A DNA stretch of 64,000 nt. It comes from Aquimarina sp. TRL1. GTDB taxonomy: Bacteria; Bacteroidota; Bacteroidia; Flavobacteriales; Flavobacteriaceae. The DNA lies in contig NZ_CP053590.1 in assembly GCF_013365535.1 (NCBI RefSeq), positions 4,578,501 through 4,642,500 on the forward strand. The letters are read 5' to 3'. Positions 17,552-26,540 of this stretch are shown one piece after another. Both the position numbers and the translations under genes were made by a program. The notes beneath the pieces were generated by a model. That model ran no database searches and was not told the origin of the DNA. It saw only the letters and a list, made by a program, of their open reading frames with translations. Every line of letters starts with the position of its first letter. The first letter of the stretch is position 1.

Positions 17552-18802
17552 ATGGCATCATACACATATATAGGTCCGATTTCTCAGTTAATCAGCATGC
17601 AGAAACTACCTGTAAAAGGCGCTCTAAAAGATGAAGAATTAGACATCATCCATAATGCAGGTATTTTAATACAGGACAATTACATTCACAGTGTTGGTCC
17701 TCATGAAGCAATAAAAGAGGTCGCCGCTGAGGTGAATGCAGAAATCATTCCCATCGAAGGTTCTTATGTATGTCTTCCCGGTTTTATAGACGCACATACA
17801 CACATCTGTTTTGGAGGATCCAGAGCTAATGACTATGCTATGCGTAATGCAGGGAAATCGTATTTGGAGATCGCAAAAGCAGGAGGTGGTATTTGGGATA
17901 CTGTTACCCAAACACGAAAATCAAGCCCTCAGGAACTAGAACAAGGTATTATCCACAGAACTCAACGTCTGCTACAAACAGGAGTAACTACTGCCGAAGT
18001 CAAAAGCGGATACGGACTTTCTATTGAGGAAGAATTAAAAATGTTGCGTGCTATCAAAAACGCAGCTTCCAAAACAACTATAGATCTGATTGGAACTTGT
18101 CTGGCTGCACATATGCTTCCCAAAGACTACGAAGGAACACATACCGAATATTTACAAGAGATCAGTACTACTCTATTCCCAATTCTCAGAGAAGAAGGAC
18201 TAACAAACAGAATAGATGCTTTTATAGAACAAAGCGCCTTTTCTGCAGATCATATCCACGAATATTTTAGTACTGCCAGAGAAATGGGGTTTGATATCAC
18301 AGTGCATGCAGATCAGTTTACACCGGGAGGAAGTAAAGTAGCTATTGATTTTAATGCGATTAGCGCAGATCACCTGGAAGCAAGTACCGAAGAAGAAATC
18401 AAACATTTAGCAAATAGCGAGGTAATCGCTGTTGCACTACCAGGAGCTTCTATAGGTTTAGGATGTGCTTTTACACCTGCCCGTGCTATCCTCGATGCCG
18501 GTGGAGCACTAGCCATCGCAAGTGACTGGAACCCTGGATCTGCTCCAATGGGTGATTTATTAACTCAGGCAACAATATTAGGAACCTTTCAAAAACTATC
18601 TAATACAGAAGTATTAGCTGGAATTACCTTTAGAGCTGCTGCCGCATTAAATGTATCAGACAGAGGAAGGCTACAGGAAGGGTTCTTAGCCGATTTTTGC
18701 CTATTCCCTACAGATAACTACAACGAAATATGCTACCATCAAGGGAAACTAACACCTGATATGGTTTGGAAAAACGGAGCGCAAATCTTAACAAAAAAGT
18801 AA
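17552..18802 (+). CDS. hutI: Imidazolonepropionase
   Basis: 416 aa amidohydrolase. Hydrolyses 4-imidazolone-5-propanoate to N-formimidoyl-L-glutamate, the third step of histidine degradation. Metal ligands are in GFIDAHTHICFGG (His82 and His84), with the later His in VHADQF and Asp in ASDWNPGS. GVTTAEVKSGYGL and the GLGCAFTPARAI region match HutI. Lies between hutH and hutU. Confidence 0.95.
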   Translation: MASYTYIGPISQLISMQKLPVKGALKDEELDIIHNAGILIQDNYIHSVGPHEAIKEVAAEVNAEIIPIEGSYVCLPGFIDAHTHICFGGSRANDYAMRNAGKSYLEIAKAGGGIWDTVTQTRKSSPQELEQGIIHRTQRLLQTGVTTAEVKSGYGLSIEEELKMLRAIKNAASKTTIDLIGTCLAAHMLPKDYEGTHTEYLQEISTTLFPILREEGLTNRIDAFIEQSAFSADHIHEYFSTAREMGFDITVHADQFTPGGSKVAIDFNAISADHLEASTEEEIKHLANSEVIAVALPGASIGLGCAFTPARAILDAGGALAIASDWNPGSAPMGDLLTQATILGTFQKLSNTEVLAGITFRAAAALNVSDRGRLQEGFLADFCLFPTDNYNEICYHQGKLTPDMVWKNGAQILTKK

Positions 18803-18864
18803 GCAATCAATCCCTATAAAAGCTTTCAAAAAAAAGCGGTTATAAAACAATACAACAGAAGAAA

Positions 18865-20865
18865 ATGACATTTAAAGAACAAATATTACAAGGAATTCCT
18901 TCTGAATTACCTCAGAAAAAAGAATTAGATGTTACTGTAAATAGAGCACCTAAACGAAAGCAAATTCTAACGGAAGAAGAAAAGAAACTTGCTATCAGAA
19001 ATGCCCTGCGCTACTTCCCAAAAGACTGGCATCAGGAATTAGCTCAGGAATTCAAAGAAGAGCTGAACGAATACGGAAGGATCTACATGTATCGTTTTAT
19101 GCCTGAGTACGATTTATACGCCAGACCAATAACAGACTATCCGGCAATAAGTTCTCAGGCGGCAGGAATCATGTTAATGATTCAAAACAACTTAGATCAT
19201 GCAGTAGCACAACATCCATACGAACTAATTACTTACGGAGGAAATGGAGCAGTATTTCAGAATTGGGCACAATACCTATTAACCATGCAGTATCTGGCAA
19301 CAATGACAGATGAGCAGACCCTGCATATGTATTCTGGTCACCCAATGGGATTATTCCCTTCATCCAAAGATGCCCCCAGAGTTATTGTTACTAATGGAAT
19401 GATGATTCCTAACTATTCCAAACCGGATGACTGGGAGAAATACAATGCCCTAGGAGTAACGCAGTACGGACAGATGACTGCCGGAAGCTATATGTATATC
19501 GGACCACAGGGAATTGTGCATGGAACAACCATCACTGTGATGAATGCATTCAGAAAAACCCTAAAACCATCCGAAACTCCTGCTGGTAAAATATTCTTAA
19601 CAGCTGGTTTAGGAGGAATGAGCGGAGCACAACCCAAAGCAGGAAACATCGCCGGATGTATTACCATTTGTGCCGAAGTAAACCCTAATGCGGCTATTAA
19701 AAGACATGAACAAGGATGGGTAGATGAACTTGTTGATACCATTGACGAACTGGTAAACAGAGTAAAAATTGCCATTGATAAAGAAGAAGTTGTCTCCATT
19801 GCGTATAAAGGAAACGTAGTAGATATATGGGAGCGTTTTTATGACGAAAACATATATATTCACCTGGGATCAGACCAAACATCACTTCACAACCCGTGGT
19901 CTGGAGGGTACTACCCAGCGGGAGTAAGTTTTGAAGAAGCAAACGAACTAATTACCAATCAGCCGGAAATATTCAAAGAAAAAGTAGAAGACTCTCTTAG
20001 AAGACATGCTGCTGCTGTTAACAAACACACTGCAAGAGGAACCTATTTCTTTGATTATGGAAATGCATTCTTATTAGAAGCTTCCAGAGCTGGAGCCGAT
20101 GTGATGGCTGATAACGGAATTGATTTCAAGTATCCGTCCTATGTACAGGACATATTAGGTCCTATGTGTTTTGATTATGGATTTGGTCCGTTTAGATGGG
20201 TATGTACTTCCGGAAAACCAGAAGATTTAGATAAAACCGATCAAATTGCTATTGATATTATGTCTGAAATCAAAGCAAATGCTCCTGAGGAAATTCAACA
20301 GCAAATGCAGGACAATATCACATGGATACAAGAAGCAAAAACCAATAAACTAGTAGTAGGATCGCAAGCCAGAATATTATATGCTGATGCAGAAGGAAGA
20401 GCCAAGATAGCAGAAGCATTTAACAAGGCAATCGCTTCAGGAGTGTTAGCTGCTCCGGTTGTACTTGGAAGAGATCATCACGATGTCAGCGGAACGGATT
20501 CTCCATATAGAGAAACCAGTAATATCTATGACGGTAGTAAATACACTGCTGATATGGCAATCCACAATGTCATTGGTGATAGTTTTAGAGGAGCTACCTG
20601 GGTATCGATTCACAATGGTGGTGGTGTTGGATGGGGAGAAGTAGTCAATGGTGGCTTCGGACTTCTATTAGACGGAAGCCCTGAGGCATCCCGAAAATTA
20701 AAGAATATGCTGTTCTACGATGTAAACAATGGAATTTCCAGAAGAAGTTGGGCCAGAAATGAAGAAGCGCTCTTCGCTATCAAAAGAGAAATGGAAAGAA
20801 CTCCAGAACTCAAAGTAACCTTGCCAATCATTGTAGAAGACAAGCTGTTAAATGATTTATTTTAG
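18865..20865 (+). CDS. hutU: Urocanate hydratase
   Basis: 666 aa. Converts urocanate to 4-imidazolone-5-propanoate using tightly bound NAD+ as an electrophile. The NAD loop is TAGLGGMSGAQPKAGN; the catalytic Cys lies in LGPMCFDYGFGPFRWVC. It belongs to the long (about 660-680 aa) urocanase type seen in Bacteroidota, about 100 residues longer than the Pseudomonas enzyme, with extra sequence at the N-terminus. A strong palindrome follows the gene before hutG. Confidence 0.95.
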   Translation: MTFKEQILQGIPSELPQKKELDVTVNRAPKRKQILTEEEKKLAIRNALRYFPKDWHQELAQEFKEELNEYGRIYMYRFMPEYDLYARPITDYPAISSQAAGIMLMIQNNLDHAVAQHPYELITYGGNGAVFQNWAQYLLTMQYLATMTDEQTLHMYSGHPMGLFPSSKDAPRVIVTNGMMIPNYSKPDDWEKYNALGVTQYGQMTAGSYMYIGPQGIVHGTTITVMNAFRKTLKPSETPAGKIFLTAGLGGMSGAQPKAGNIAGCITICAEVNPNAAIKRHEQGWVDELVDTIDELVNRVKIAIDKEEVVSIAYKGNVVDIWERFYDENIYIHLGSDQTSLHNPWSGGYYPAGVSFEEANELITNQPEIFKEKVEDSLRRHAAAVNKHTARGTYFFDYGNAFLLEASRAGADVMADNGIDFKYPSYVQDILGPMCFDYGFGPFRWVCTSGKPEDLDKTDQIAIDIMSEIKANAPEEIQQQMQDNITWIQEAKTNKLVVGSQARILYADAEGRAKIAEAFNKAIASGVLAAPVVLGRDHHDVSGTDSPYRETSNIYDGSKYTADMAIHNVIGDSFRGATWVSIHNGGGVGWGEVVNGGFGLLLDGSPEASRKLKNMLFYDVNNGISRRSWARNEEALFAIKREMERTPELKVTLPIIVEDKLLNDLF

Positions 20866-20934
20866 CCAAATGACTTTATTTATTGAAGAATAGATTCTAT
20901 CTTGCCCTAGATAAATCACATATAATTACTAATA

Positions 20935-20966
20935 AAAAGTATGCTGAACATGTTCAGCATACTTTT
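20935..20966 (+). terminator. Perfect 32-bp palindrome between hutU and hutG
   Basis: AAAAGTATGCTGAA, CATG centre, then its exact complement ending CTTTT. It behaves as an A-flanked, T-tailed hairpin 70 bases after hutU and ends 19 bases before the hutG ATG. It may terminate or attenuate hutHIU transcription or stabilise the upstream mRNA. Confidence 0.7.
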
Positions 20967-20985
20967 CACACATAAGACCCTATCG

Positions 20986-21930
20986 ATGAAAAACTACAGG
21001 CAACCTGATCAAACTATTTGGAATGGAAGAACCTCTGAATCAACTTTGTACTTCCATGAAAAAATAAAATGTTTTGATCTAAGCGAAGAGACACTTCCTA
21101 AGACTGATGAAAAAGTAATCAGTATATTAGGATATGAATGTGATGAAGGCGTTGCCAGAAACAAAGGAAGGGTTGGTGCAGTTGCCGGTCCTAATGCTAT
21201 CAGGAAAATGTTAGCTCCTTTATCGAATCACTTTAAAAAGGACACCCAAATATTTGATGTCGGAAATATTATCTGCCAGAATAATGATTTAGAAAGATCA
21301 CAAAGAAGTGCTTCTGATATTATCAGTTACCTGATAGAAAATAAATCTTTTCCAATCGTACTGGGAGGAGGTCACGATCTGGCATACGCACATTATAATG
21401 GAATTAAGAAATGCTCTACTAATAAAAAAATCGGAGTCATTAATCTGGATGCCCATTTTGATTTGAGAACCGTTACCGACAAACCTAACTCCGGAACTCC
21501 CTTTTATCAAATTGCCAAGGAAAATGGTAATATTCACTATCTATGTCTTGGTATTCAAAAAGCCTCCAATAACCGGGAACTTTTCGAAACTGCAAAAGCA
21601 TTAAACGTTCAACACCTAGAAAATACTGAATACACTCTGGAGAATAAGGCTCATGTACTACAAACGATCAATGACTTTATCAACGAGGTGGATTACGTGT
21701 ATCTAACCATTGACTTGGATGGTTTTTCTTCTGCCATTGCACCCGGAGTAAGCGCCCCTTCTCCTTTTGGGTTTGGAGTTGCTATAGCTTCAGAAACCAT
21801 TAAGTGCATATGTGATTCAAAAAAACTAATCAGTGTGGACCTGGTAGAATTAAACCCTACCTATGACATTGATAACAGTACAGCACGTCTGGCTGCCCGA
21901 CTGATATATAACATTATAGAAACACTGTAA
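20986..21930 (+). CDS. hutG: Formimidoylglutamase (arginase/ureohydrolase family)
   Basis: 314 aa. An in-frame ATG at 20941 falls inside the palindrome, so the ATG at 20986 (MKNYRQPDQT) is preferred. Binuclear Mn ligands are visible: GGGHDLAY, NLDAHFDLR and TIDLDGF. It hydrolyses N-formimidoyl-L-glutamate to glutamate and formamide, completing the four-step hut route. Arginase-family alternatives are unlikely given the hut context. Confidence 0.93.
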   Translation: MKNYRQPDQTIWNGRTSESTLYFHEKIKCFDLSEETLPKTDEKVISILGYECDEGVARNKGRVGAVAGPNAIRKMLAPLSNHFKKDTQIFDVGNIICQNNDLERSQRSASDIISYLIENKSFPIVLGGGHDLAYAHYNGIKKCSTNKKIGVINLDAHFDLRTVTDKPNSGTPFYQIAKENGNIHYLCLGIQKASNNRELFETAKALNVQHLENTEYTLENKAHVLQTINDFINEVDYVYLTIDLDGFSSAIAPGVSAPSPFGFGVAIASETIKCICDSKKLISVDLVELNPTYDIDNSTARLAARLIYNIIETL

Positions 21931-21948
21931 CAAAAACCTTAACACCAT

Positions 21949-21992
21949 AAAAGAGGCTATCTGAAAAGTGATTTCAGACAGCCTCTTTTTTC
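21949..21992. terminator. Bidirectional terminator between hutG and the first duplicated lipoprotein gene
   Basis: AAAAGAGGCT(A)TCTGAAA pairs with TTTCAGA(C)AGCCTCTTTT, one mismatch, flanked by A and T tracts, so it can serve both convergent genes. Confidence 0.85.
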
Positions 21993-22029
21993 TTGATTGT
22001 AATTCTAAAAAAATGTGTTTATCATATAA

Positions 22030-22686
22030 CTACATTTTTTTAAATACAATAACTTTGTTTTTTGAAAAATCACCTATTACCAATAAACTGTTTTTTATAC
22101 TTATAGCAACCTCTTTGTTTTCAGTTCCTGCTGAAGTACCAAACCTATCTAAAGAGTACCCAAATCCTTCAGCCAGAGCAAGTGGATCTGTACCACAACC
22201 AAGAGATCTGTTATACGTGCTAAAACCTCCTCTTCTAGGATTTTCTTCTCCCCTTAAAATTCCTTTAACACCTGAATTTATTTTCTCAAGGCTATGAACT
22301 TTAAAAAAAACAAAATATCCATTACGACCACCAGGGCATTCATCTATAGCTGCCAAAATCCCATCGTTATCTAACTGTAAATGTGCTATAGAATTGACTA
22401 AACTTTTTCTCCCTTCTCTTTCGTCAATAGTAAATTGTGTAATCTTCCAATCCCCTTCCAGAAAATCAATAAATTCTTGGTTTGAATCTAGAGAAGCTTG
22501 ATGTGAATCTGGAAAAACAATACCGCTTTTGGAAGACGATTCTGAGTCTAGGTTTTCCAAAAACGCAGTTTCTGAGTTAGCCTCATTTACCTCTGAATTG
22601 TGATCAACTATTGAATCTTTAGAACATGAGGTTACAAAGAAAAGAGTAACAGCCATAATTGCATAAATAAATTTTTGTGTTTTCAT
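22030..22686 (-). CDS. Lipoprotein, tandem paralogue 1
   Basis: 218 aa from the ATG at 22686, which starts a lipoprotein signal peptide (MKTQKFIYAIMAVTLFFVTSC, Cys21). Residues 22-60 are acidic and Ser/Asn-rich, a surface-lipoprotein-type linker. The body contains FLEGDWKIT, AIDECPGGRNGY and SLGCGTD, weakly lipocalin-like. Function unknown. The first about 80 residues and last about 28 residues are nearly identical to the second copy, the middle differs widely. An upstream in-frame start (MIRILIL...) is rejected because it would mask the signal peptide. Confidence 0.75.
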   Translation of the reverse strand: MKTQKFIYAIMAVTLFFVTSCSKDSIVDHNSEVNEANSETAFLENLDSESSSKSGIVFPDSHQASLDSNQEFIDFLEGDWKITQFTIDEREGRKSLVNSIAHLQLDNDGILAAIDECPGGRNGYFVFFKVHSLEKINSGVKGILRGEENPRRGGFSTYNRSLGCGTDPLALAEGFGYSLDRFGTSAGTENKEVAISIKNSLLVIGDFSKNKVIVFKKM

Positions 22687-22886
22687 TAATTTAAATGGTT
22701 TTAATATTAATATTCGAATCAAAATTATTATTAAACACTTATTCTATTTCTCTTATTTGTATGAAGAAGTTTTCTGTTTGTATAAAGCTTTATAATCTCT
22801 ACACAACAGCAATTATTAGAATATAAAACAGCATTCGTTTTATAAATAACTCTATAAAAATTTATTGAGACAAAGATCGCGGTAGT

Positions 22887-23063
22887 ATGAATAAAACTGC
22901 TTCAGACGTCACTTTTATACGCATGGAAGATGATTACACGCATAATGAGCAACTCAAACCAAACTATAACCTACAAACCTGTTTATTATCAATTATACCA
23001 CTACAGCAGACACTACTTCCAGAAAGCAGAAACCGAAATAGCACTTATTGCTATGACACATAA
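22887..23063 (+). CDS. Candidate 58-codon small ORF in duplication unit 1
   Basis: ATG-to-TAA frame (MNKTASDVTFIRMEDDYTH... ending CYDT), hydrophilic with two Cys. It is present with two residue changes (Ser6 to Pro, Glu14 to Lys) in unit 2. A second frame of 40 codons (22945-23067) overlaps it in another phase and is unchanged between units. Neither is recognised; a terminator lies downstream in the same direction. May be chance. Confidence 0.2.
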   Translation: MNKTASDVTFIRMEDDYTHNEQLKPNYNLQTCLLSIIPLQQTLLPESRNRNSTYCYDT

Positions 23064-23169
23064 TTAAAAAAAAAAGATGAGTGTAGTAAATCAGGATGGA
23101 ATATCTATCATTTAACAATCAAAATAAGTTTTCTAAAATTAAAAATTATAAACGAAGAAAATTATAACA

Positions 23170-23212
23170 AAAAAAGACTGCCTAAAATCATTTTTCAGGC
23201 AGTCTTTTTTTT
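23170..23212. terminator. Terminator in duplication unit boundary
   Basis: AAAAGACTGCCT pairs with AGGCAGTCTTTT across a 13-base loop, T tract on both strands; follows paralogue 2 on the minus strand. Confidence 0.85.
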
Positions 23213-23250
23213 CTTGATTGTAATTCTAAAAAAATGTGTTCATCATATAA

Positions 23251-23895
23251 CTACATTTTTTTAAATACAATAACTTCGTTTTTTGAAAAATCACCTATTA
23301 CCAATAAACTGTTTTTTATACTTATAGCAACCTCTTTGTTTTTCTCTTTTGTATAAACACCAAATCGATCATGAGAATACCCTAATACTTTACCTATAGG
23401 TGATGAGCGAAGTCCACAGCCGAGAAAGTTACCATTTTCAATAAAACTATTTTCTACACCATCAAACACTCCTCTAACTCCAGAAGCTATTTTTTTTAAA
23501 CTACGTGTTTTAAAAGCAAAAAACATTGGATTACCTTCATTACCATTACATTCTTCTAATTCCCCATTTATAATGTTATCACCACTCTGATTTCTTAAAT
23601 GTAAAATAGCATTGATTCGTTTCTGTGAATCTTCATCTGTAGTTCGTATAACCTTCCAATCCCCTTCCAGAAAATCAATAAATTCTTGGTTTGAATCTAG
23701 AGAATCTTGATGTGAATCTGGAAAAACAATACCGCTTTTGGAAGACGATTCTGAGTCTAGGTTTTCCAAAAACGCAGTTTCTGAGTTAGCCTCATTTACC
23801 TCTGAATTGTGATCAACTATTGAATCTTTAGAACATGAGGTTACAAAGAAAAGAGTAACAGCCATAATTGCATAAATAAATTTTTGTGTTTTCAT
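23251..23895 (-). CDS. Lipoprotein, tandem paralogue 2
   Basis: 214 aa from the ATG at 23895, with the same lipoprotein signal (Cys21 in FFVTSCSKD) as paralogue 1. The N-terminal 80 residues differ at one position (Ala to Asp in DSHQxSLDSN). The middle about 110 residues share only a skeleton (SLKKIASGVRG, LGCGLRS, GYSHDRFG) with paralogue 1, and the end NKEVAISIKNSLL... is again identical except one Lys/Glu. This mosaic suggests diversification of an exposed core between conserved ends. Confidence 0.75.
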   Translation of the reverse strand: MKTQKFIYAIMAVTLFFVTSCSKDSIVDHNSEVNEANSETAFLENLDSESSSKSGIVFPDSHQDSLDSNQEFIDFLEGDWKVIRTTDEDSQKRINAILHLRNQSGDNIINGELEECNGNEGNPMFFAFKTRSLKKIASGVRGVFDGVENSFIENGNFLGCGLRSSPIGKVLGYSHDRFGVYTKEKNKEVAISIKNSLLVIGDFSKNEVIVFKKM

Positions 23896-24377
23896 TAATT
23901 TAAATTGTTTTAATATTAATATTCGAATCAAAATTATTATTAAACACTTATACTATTTCTCTTATTTGTATGAAGAAGTTTTCTGTTTGTATAAAGCTTT
24001 ATAATCTCTACACAACAGCAATTATTAGAATATAAAACAGCATTCGTTTTATAAAAAACTCTATAAAAATTTATTGAGACAAGGATCGCGGTAGTATGAA
24101 TAAAACTGCTCCAGACGTCACTTTTATACGCATGAAAGATGATTACACGCATAATGAGCAACTCAAACCAAACTATAACCTACAAACCTGTTTATTATCA
24201 ATTATACCACTACAGCAGACACTACTTCCAGAAAGCAGAAACCGAAATAGCACTTATTGCTATGACACATAATTAAAAAAAAAGATGAGTGTAGTAAATC
24301 AGGATGGAATATCTATCATTTAACAATCAAAATAAGTTTTCTAAAATTAAAAATTATAAACGAAGAAAATTATAACA
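23896..24377. other. Upstream region of paralogue 2
   Basis: Second copy of the 22687-23169 DNA. A minus-strand 73-codon frame here (23940-24161) and the plus-strand short frames are not convincing genes by themselves. Confidence 0.5.
24096..24272 (+). CDS. Candidate 58-codon small ORF in duplication unit 2
   Basis: Counterpart of 22887-23063, same length, two substitutions. Listed only because it survived in both units; sequence unrecognised. Confidence 0.18.
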   Translation: MNKTAPDVTFIRMKDDYTHNEQLKPNYNLQTCLLSIIPLQQTLLPESRNRNSTYCYDT

Positions 24378-24419
24378 AAAAAAGACTGCCTAAAATCATT
24401 TTTCAGGCAGTCTTTTTTT
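24378..24419. terminator. Terminator after duplication unit 2 / murA
   Basis: Same GACTGCCT / AGGCAGTC stem as at 23170. It lies 20 bases past the murA stop on the minus strand and so serves murA; the plus-strand T tract could serve the small ORF. Confidence 0.85.
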
Positions 24420-24438
24420 AAATATTATAGAAAAATAA

Positions 24439-25752
24439 TCAATCTACTCTGATTATCTTAGCTCCAATAGCCCGCAGACGTTCATCTATATTCTCATACC
24501 CCCTATCTATTTGTTCTATGTTATGAATAGTAGAAGTTCCTTTGGCACTTAATGCTGCAATCAAAAGTGAGATTCCTGCTCTGATATCAGGAGAAACCAT
24601 GGTAGTTGCTTTTAACTGAGATTTAAAGTCATGTCCTATAATTGTCGCTCTATGTGGATCGCATAAAATAATTTTTGCGCCCATGTCAATTAATTTATCT
24701 ACGAAGAAAAGTCGGCTTTCAAACATCTTTTGATGTACCATCACCTCTCCTCTAGCCTGTGTAGCCACCACTAAAATAATACTTAACAAATCTGGAGTGA
24801 ATCCCGGCCAAGGAGCATCCGAAATCGTCATAAATGAACCATCGATAAAACTCTCTATTTCATACCCATCTTTATGAGAGGGAATATAAATATCATCTCC
24901 TTTCTTCTCCAGGGTAATCCCTAACTTTCTAAATGTATTAGGGATAATCCCCAAATCTTTCCAACTTACATTTTTAATTGTAATTTCACTTTTTGTCATC
25001 GCTGCCAACCCAATCCACGATCCAATTTCGATCATATCTGGCAACACCCTATGTTCGCATCCATTAAGTGAAGTTACTCCTTCAATAGTAAGTAAATTAG
25101 ACCCGATACCTTTAATATTAGCCCCCATAGCATTGAGCATTTTGCACAACTGCTGTAGATAAGGTTCACAGGCAGCATTATAGATCGTAGTTGTTCCTTT
25201 GGCCAATGCTGCGGCCATCACAATATTTGCTGTTCCTGTTACAGAAGCTTCATCCAGTAACATGTATGTCCCTGTTAAACCATCAGGTGCTTCTACTCCA
25301 TAGAAGCGTTCTTCTTTATTATATCGAAAAGTAGCTCCCAGTTTTATAAACCCTTCAAAATGGGTATCCAACCTTCGTCTTCCAATCTTATCTCCTCCCG
25401 GTCGAGGAATATATCCTTTTCCAAATCTACCTAACAGTGGTCCTACAATCATAATAGAACCTCTCAAACCGCTTCCCTCTTTCTTAAACTGTTCACTCTC
25501 CAAATAAGAAAGGTTCAGATCATCACTTTTAAAAGAATACGATCCTTTTCCCAGTTTTTGAATTTTCACTCCGAGATTACGCAATATCTCTATCAGTTTA
25601 TTGACATCACGAATGTCGGGGATATTAGATATCGTAACTTTTTCGGGGGTTAGTAAAACGGCACAAAGTATTTGTAGGGCTTCATTTTTAGCTCCTTGAG
25701 GAGTAATATCTCCTTTGAGCTGATACCCTCCTTCTATCTGAAAAGTACTCAT
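24439..25752 (-). CDS. murA: UDP-N-acetylglucosamine 1-carboxyvinyltransferase (Cys-to-Asp variant)
   Basis: 437 aa. Transfers enolpyruvate from PEP to UDP-GlcNAc, the first committed step of peptidoglycan synthesis, in the cytoplasm. AKNEALQILCAVLLT (Lys22, Asn23 region), GSGLRGSIMIVGPLLGRFG and DMIEIGSW match MurA. The active-site loop reads PRPGGDKIGRRRLDTHF: residue 121 is Asp where E. coli has Cys115 (codon 25390-25392). The same change in other species gives fosfomycin insensitivity. Followed on the same strand, 23 bases upstream, by the DUF4290 gene, so likely co-transcribed. Confidence 0.95.
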   Translation of the reverse strand: MSTFQIEGGYQLKGDITPQGAKNEALQILCAVLLTPEKVTISNIPDIRDVNKLIEILRNLGVKIQKLGKGSYSFKSDDLNLSYLESEQFKKEGSGLRGSIMIVGPLLGRFGKGYIPRPGGDKIGRRRLDTHFEGFIKLGATFRYNKEERFYGVEAPDGLTGTYMLLDEASVTGTANIVMAAALAKGTTTIYNAACEPYLQQLCKMLNAMGANIKGIGSNLLTIEGVTSLNGCEHRVLPDMIEIGSWIGLAAMTKSEITIKNVSWKDLGIIPNTFRKLGITLEKKGDDIYIPSHKDGYEIESFIDGSFMTISDAPWPGFTPDLLSIILVVATQARGEVMVHQKMFESRLFFVDKLIDMGAKIILCDPHRATIIGHDFKSQLKATTMVSPDIRAGISLLIAALSAKGTSTIHNIEQIDRGYENIDERLRAIGAKIIRVD

Positions 25753-25775
25753 AAATTTGGTTAGACTTGGTTAGG

Positions 25776-26414
25776 TTAATAACGCTTTTTACGATTATTG
25801 TTATTCTTGTAGTTCTTCTTGTTGTTATTAAATTTCTTTTTCCCTTTTAGCAGATCATTTGCATCACTCAATACCTCATTTTTACCCATCAGGTTCAGTT
25901 TTGCATCACTAAGTTCGAATAAGTGAGAAAAAATAGTTTCATCATCCACTACATCTTTATTCCAGCTCAAATAGCACTTTTTCATATGATTGGCAATCGT
26001 ATACACCAACGATTCTTTTAGCTTTCCTTCTTCCCAACTACAGGCAACATCAATCATTCTCTTGATATTATTACCATAGAATCTATATTTCGGGAAATTC
26101 TGAGGATACTCCAAAGGTTCCGGACGTTCTTCTAATTTTTCTTTCGTCAGTACAGGAAATGGTGTATCCACATCCAACTGGAAATTACTCATAATAAATA
26201 ACTGATCCCATAATTTGTGCTGAAAATCAGGAACATCTCTTAAATGAGGTTGCAAATTTCCCATCACATCAATAATAGACTTCGCTACTTTATTTCTCTC
26301 TTCTCTATCCTTAATAGACAGGGCATGATTTACCATTTTCTGCAAATGACGCCCATATTCCGGTATGATCAGTTTTTCTCTTTGAGTATTATACTCTAAA
26401 TTACTGTTAATCAT
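25776..26414 (-). CDS. DUF4290 domain-containing protein
   Basis: 212 aa, cytoplasmic. LEYNTQREKLIIPEYGRHLQ and FPKYRFYGNNIKRMIDVAC match DUF4290, a conserved Bacteroidota family almost always next to murA. The last 25 residues are extremely Lys/Asn-rich (KKFNNNKKNYKNNNNRKKR), an RNA-binding-like basic tail. Function unknown. First gene of the DUF4290-murA unit. Confidence 0.88.
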   Translation of the reverse strand: MINSNLEYNTQREKLIIPEYGRHLQKMVNHALSIKDREERNKVAKSIIDVMGNLQPHLRDVPDFQHKLWDQLFIMSNFQLDVDTPFPVLTKEKLEERPEPLEYPQNFPKYRFYGNNIKRMIDVACSWEEGKLKESLVYTIANHMKKCYLSWNKDVVDDETIFSHLFELSDAKLNLMGKNEVLSDANDLLKGKKKFNNNKKNYKNNNNRKKRY

Positions 26415-26540
26415 TTAATTATTTATATGTGAGACATTCCTGCCTAAGAGGTGTACAGGAATAATTTCTATTCGAATTGCAAAATACTAAAATAAAACAA
26501 GTATTGATTAAGATTTCTGAAGTTAATGTCACTTAGCAGA

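Larger units (their letters stand above)
22687..23250. other. Region upstream of paralogue 1, repeated in unit 2
   Basis: Intergenic in both units. It contains two overlapping short plus-strand frames (see 22887-23063) and the terminator at 23170-23212. No clear TAnnTTTG element for the lipoprotein gene. Confidence 0.5.
21991..24418. repeat. Tandem duplication of an about 1.2-kb unit
   Basis: Unit 1 (about 21991-23210) and unit 2 (about 23212-24418) each hold a minus-strand lipoprotein gene, its upstream DNA and a downstream-facing terminator. The match starts with TCTTGATTGTAATTC (21991 and 23212). The upstream about 470 bases differ only at a few positions by eye. The central part of the two genes is strongly diverged while both gene ends are almost identical. 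Confidence 0.9.

Noticed and set aside
23940..24161. 73-codon minus-strand frame upstream of paralogue 2
   Set aside because: In DNA duplicated as a block; composition not protein-like; the plus-strand frames fit equally well, so there is no support for this one.
21991..24418. CRISPR-like or IS-like structure at the repeated block
   Set aside because: Only two long units with genes, no short spaced repeats, no transposase or terminal inverted repeats.
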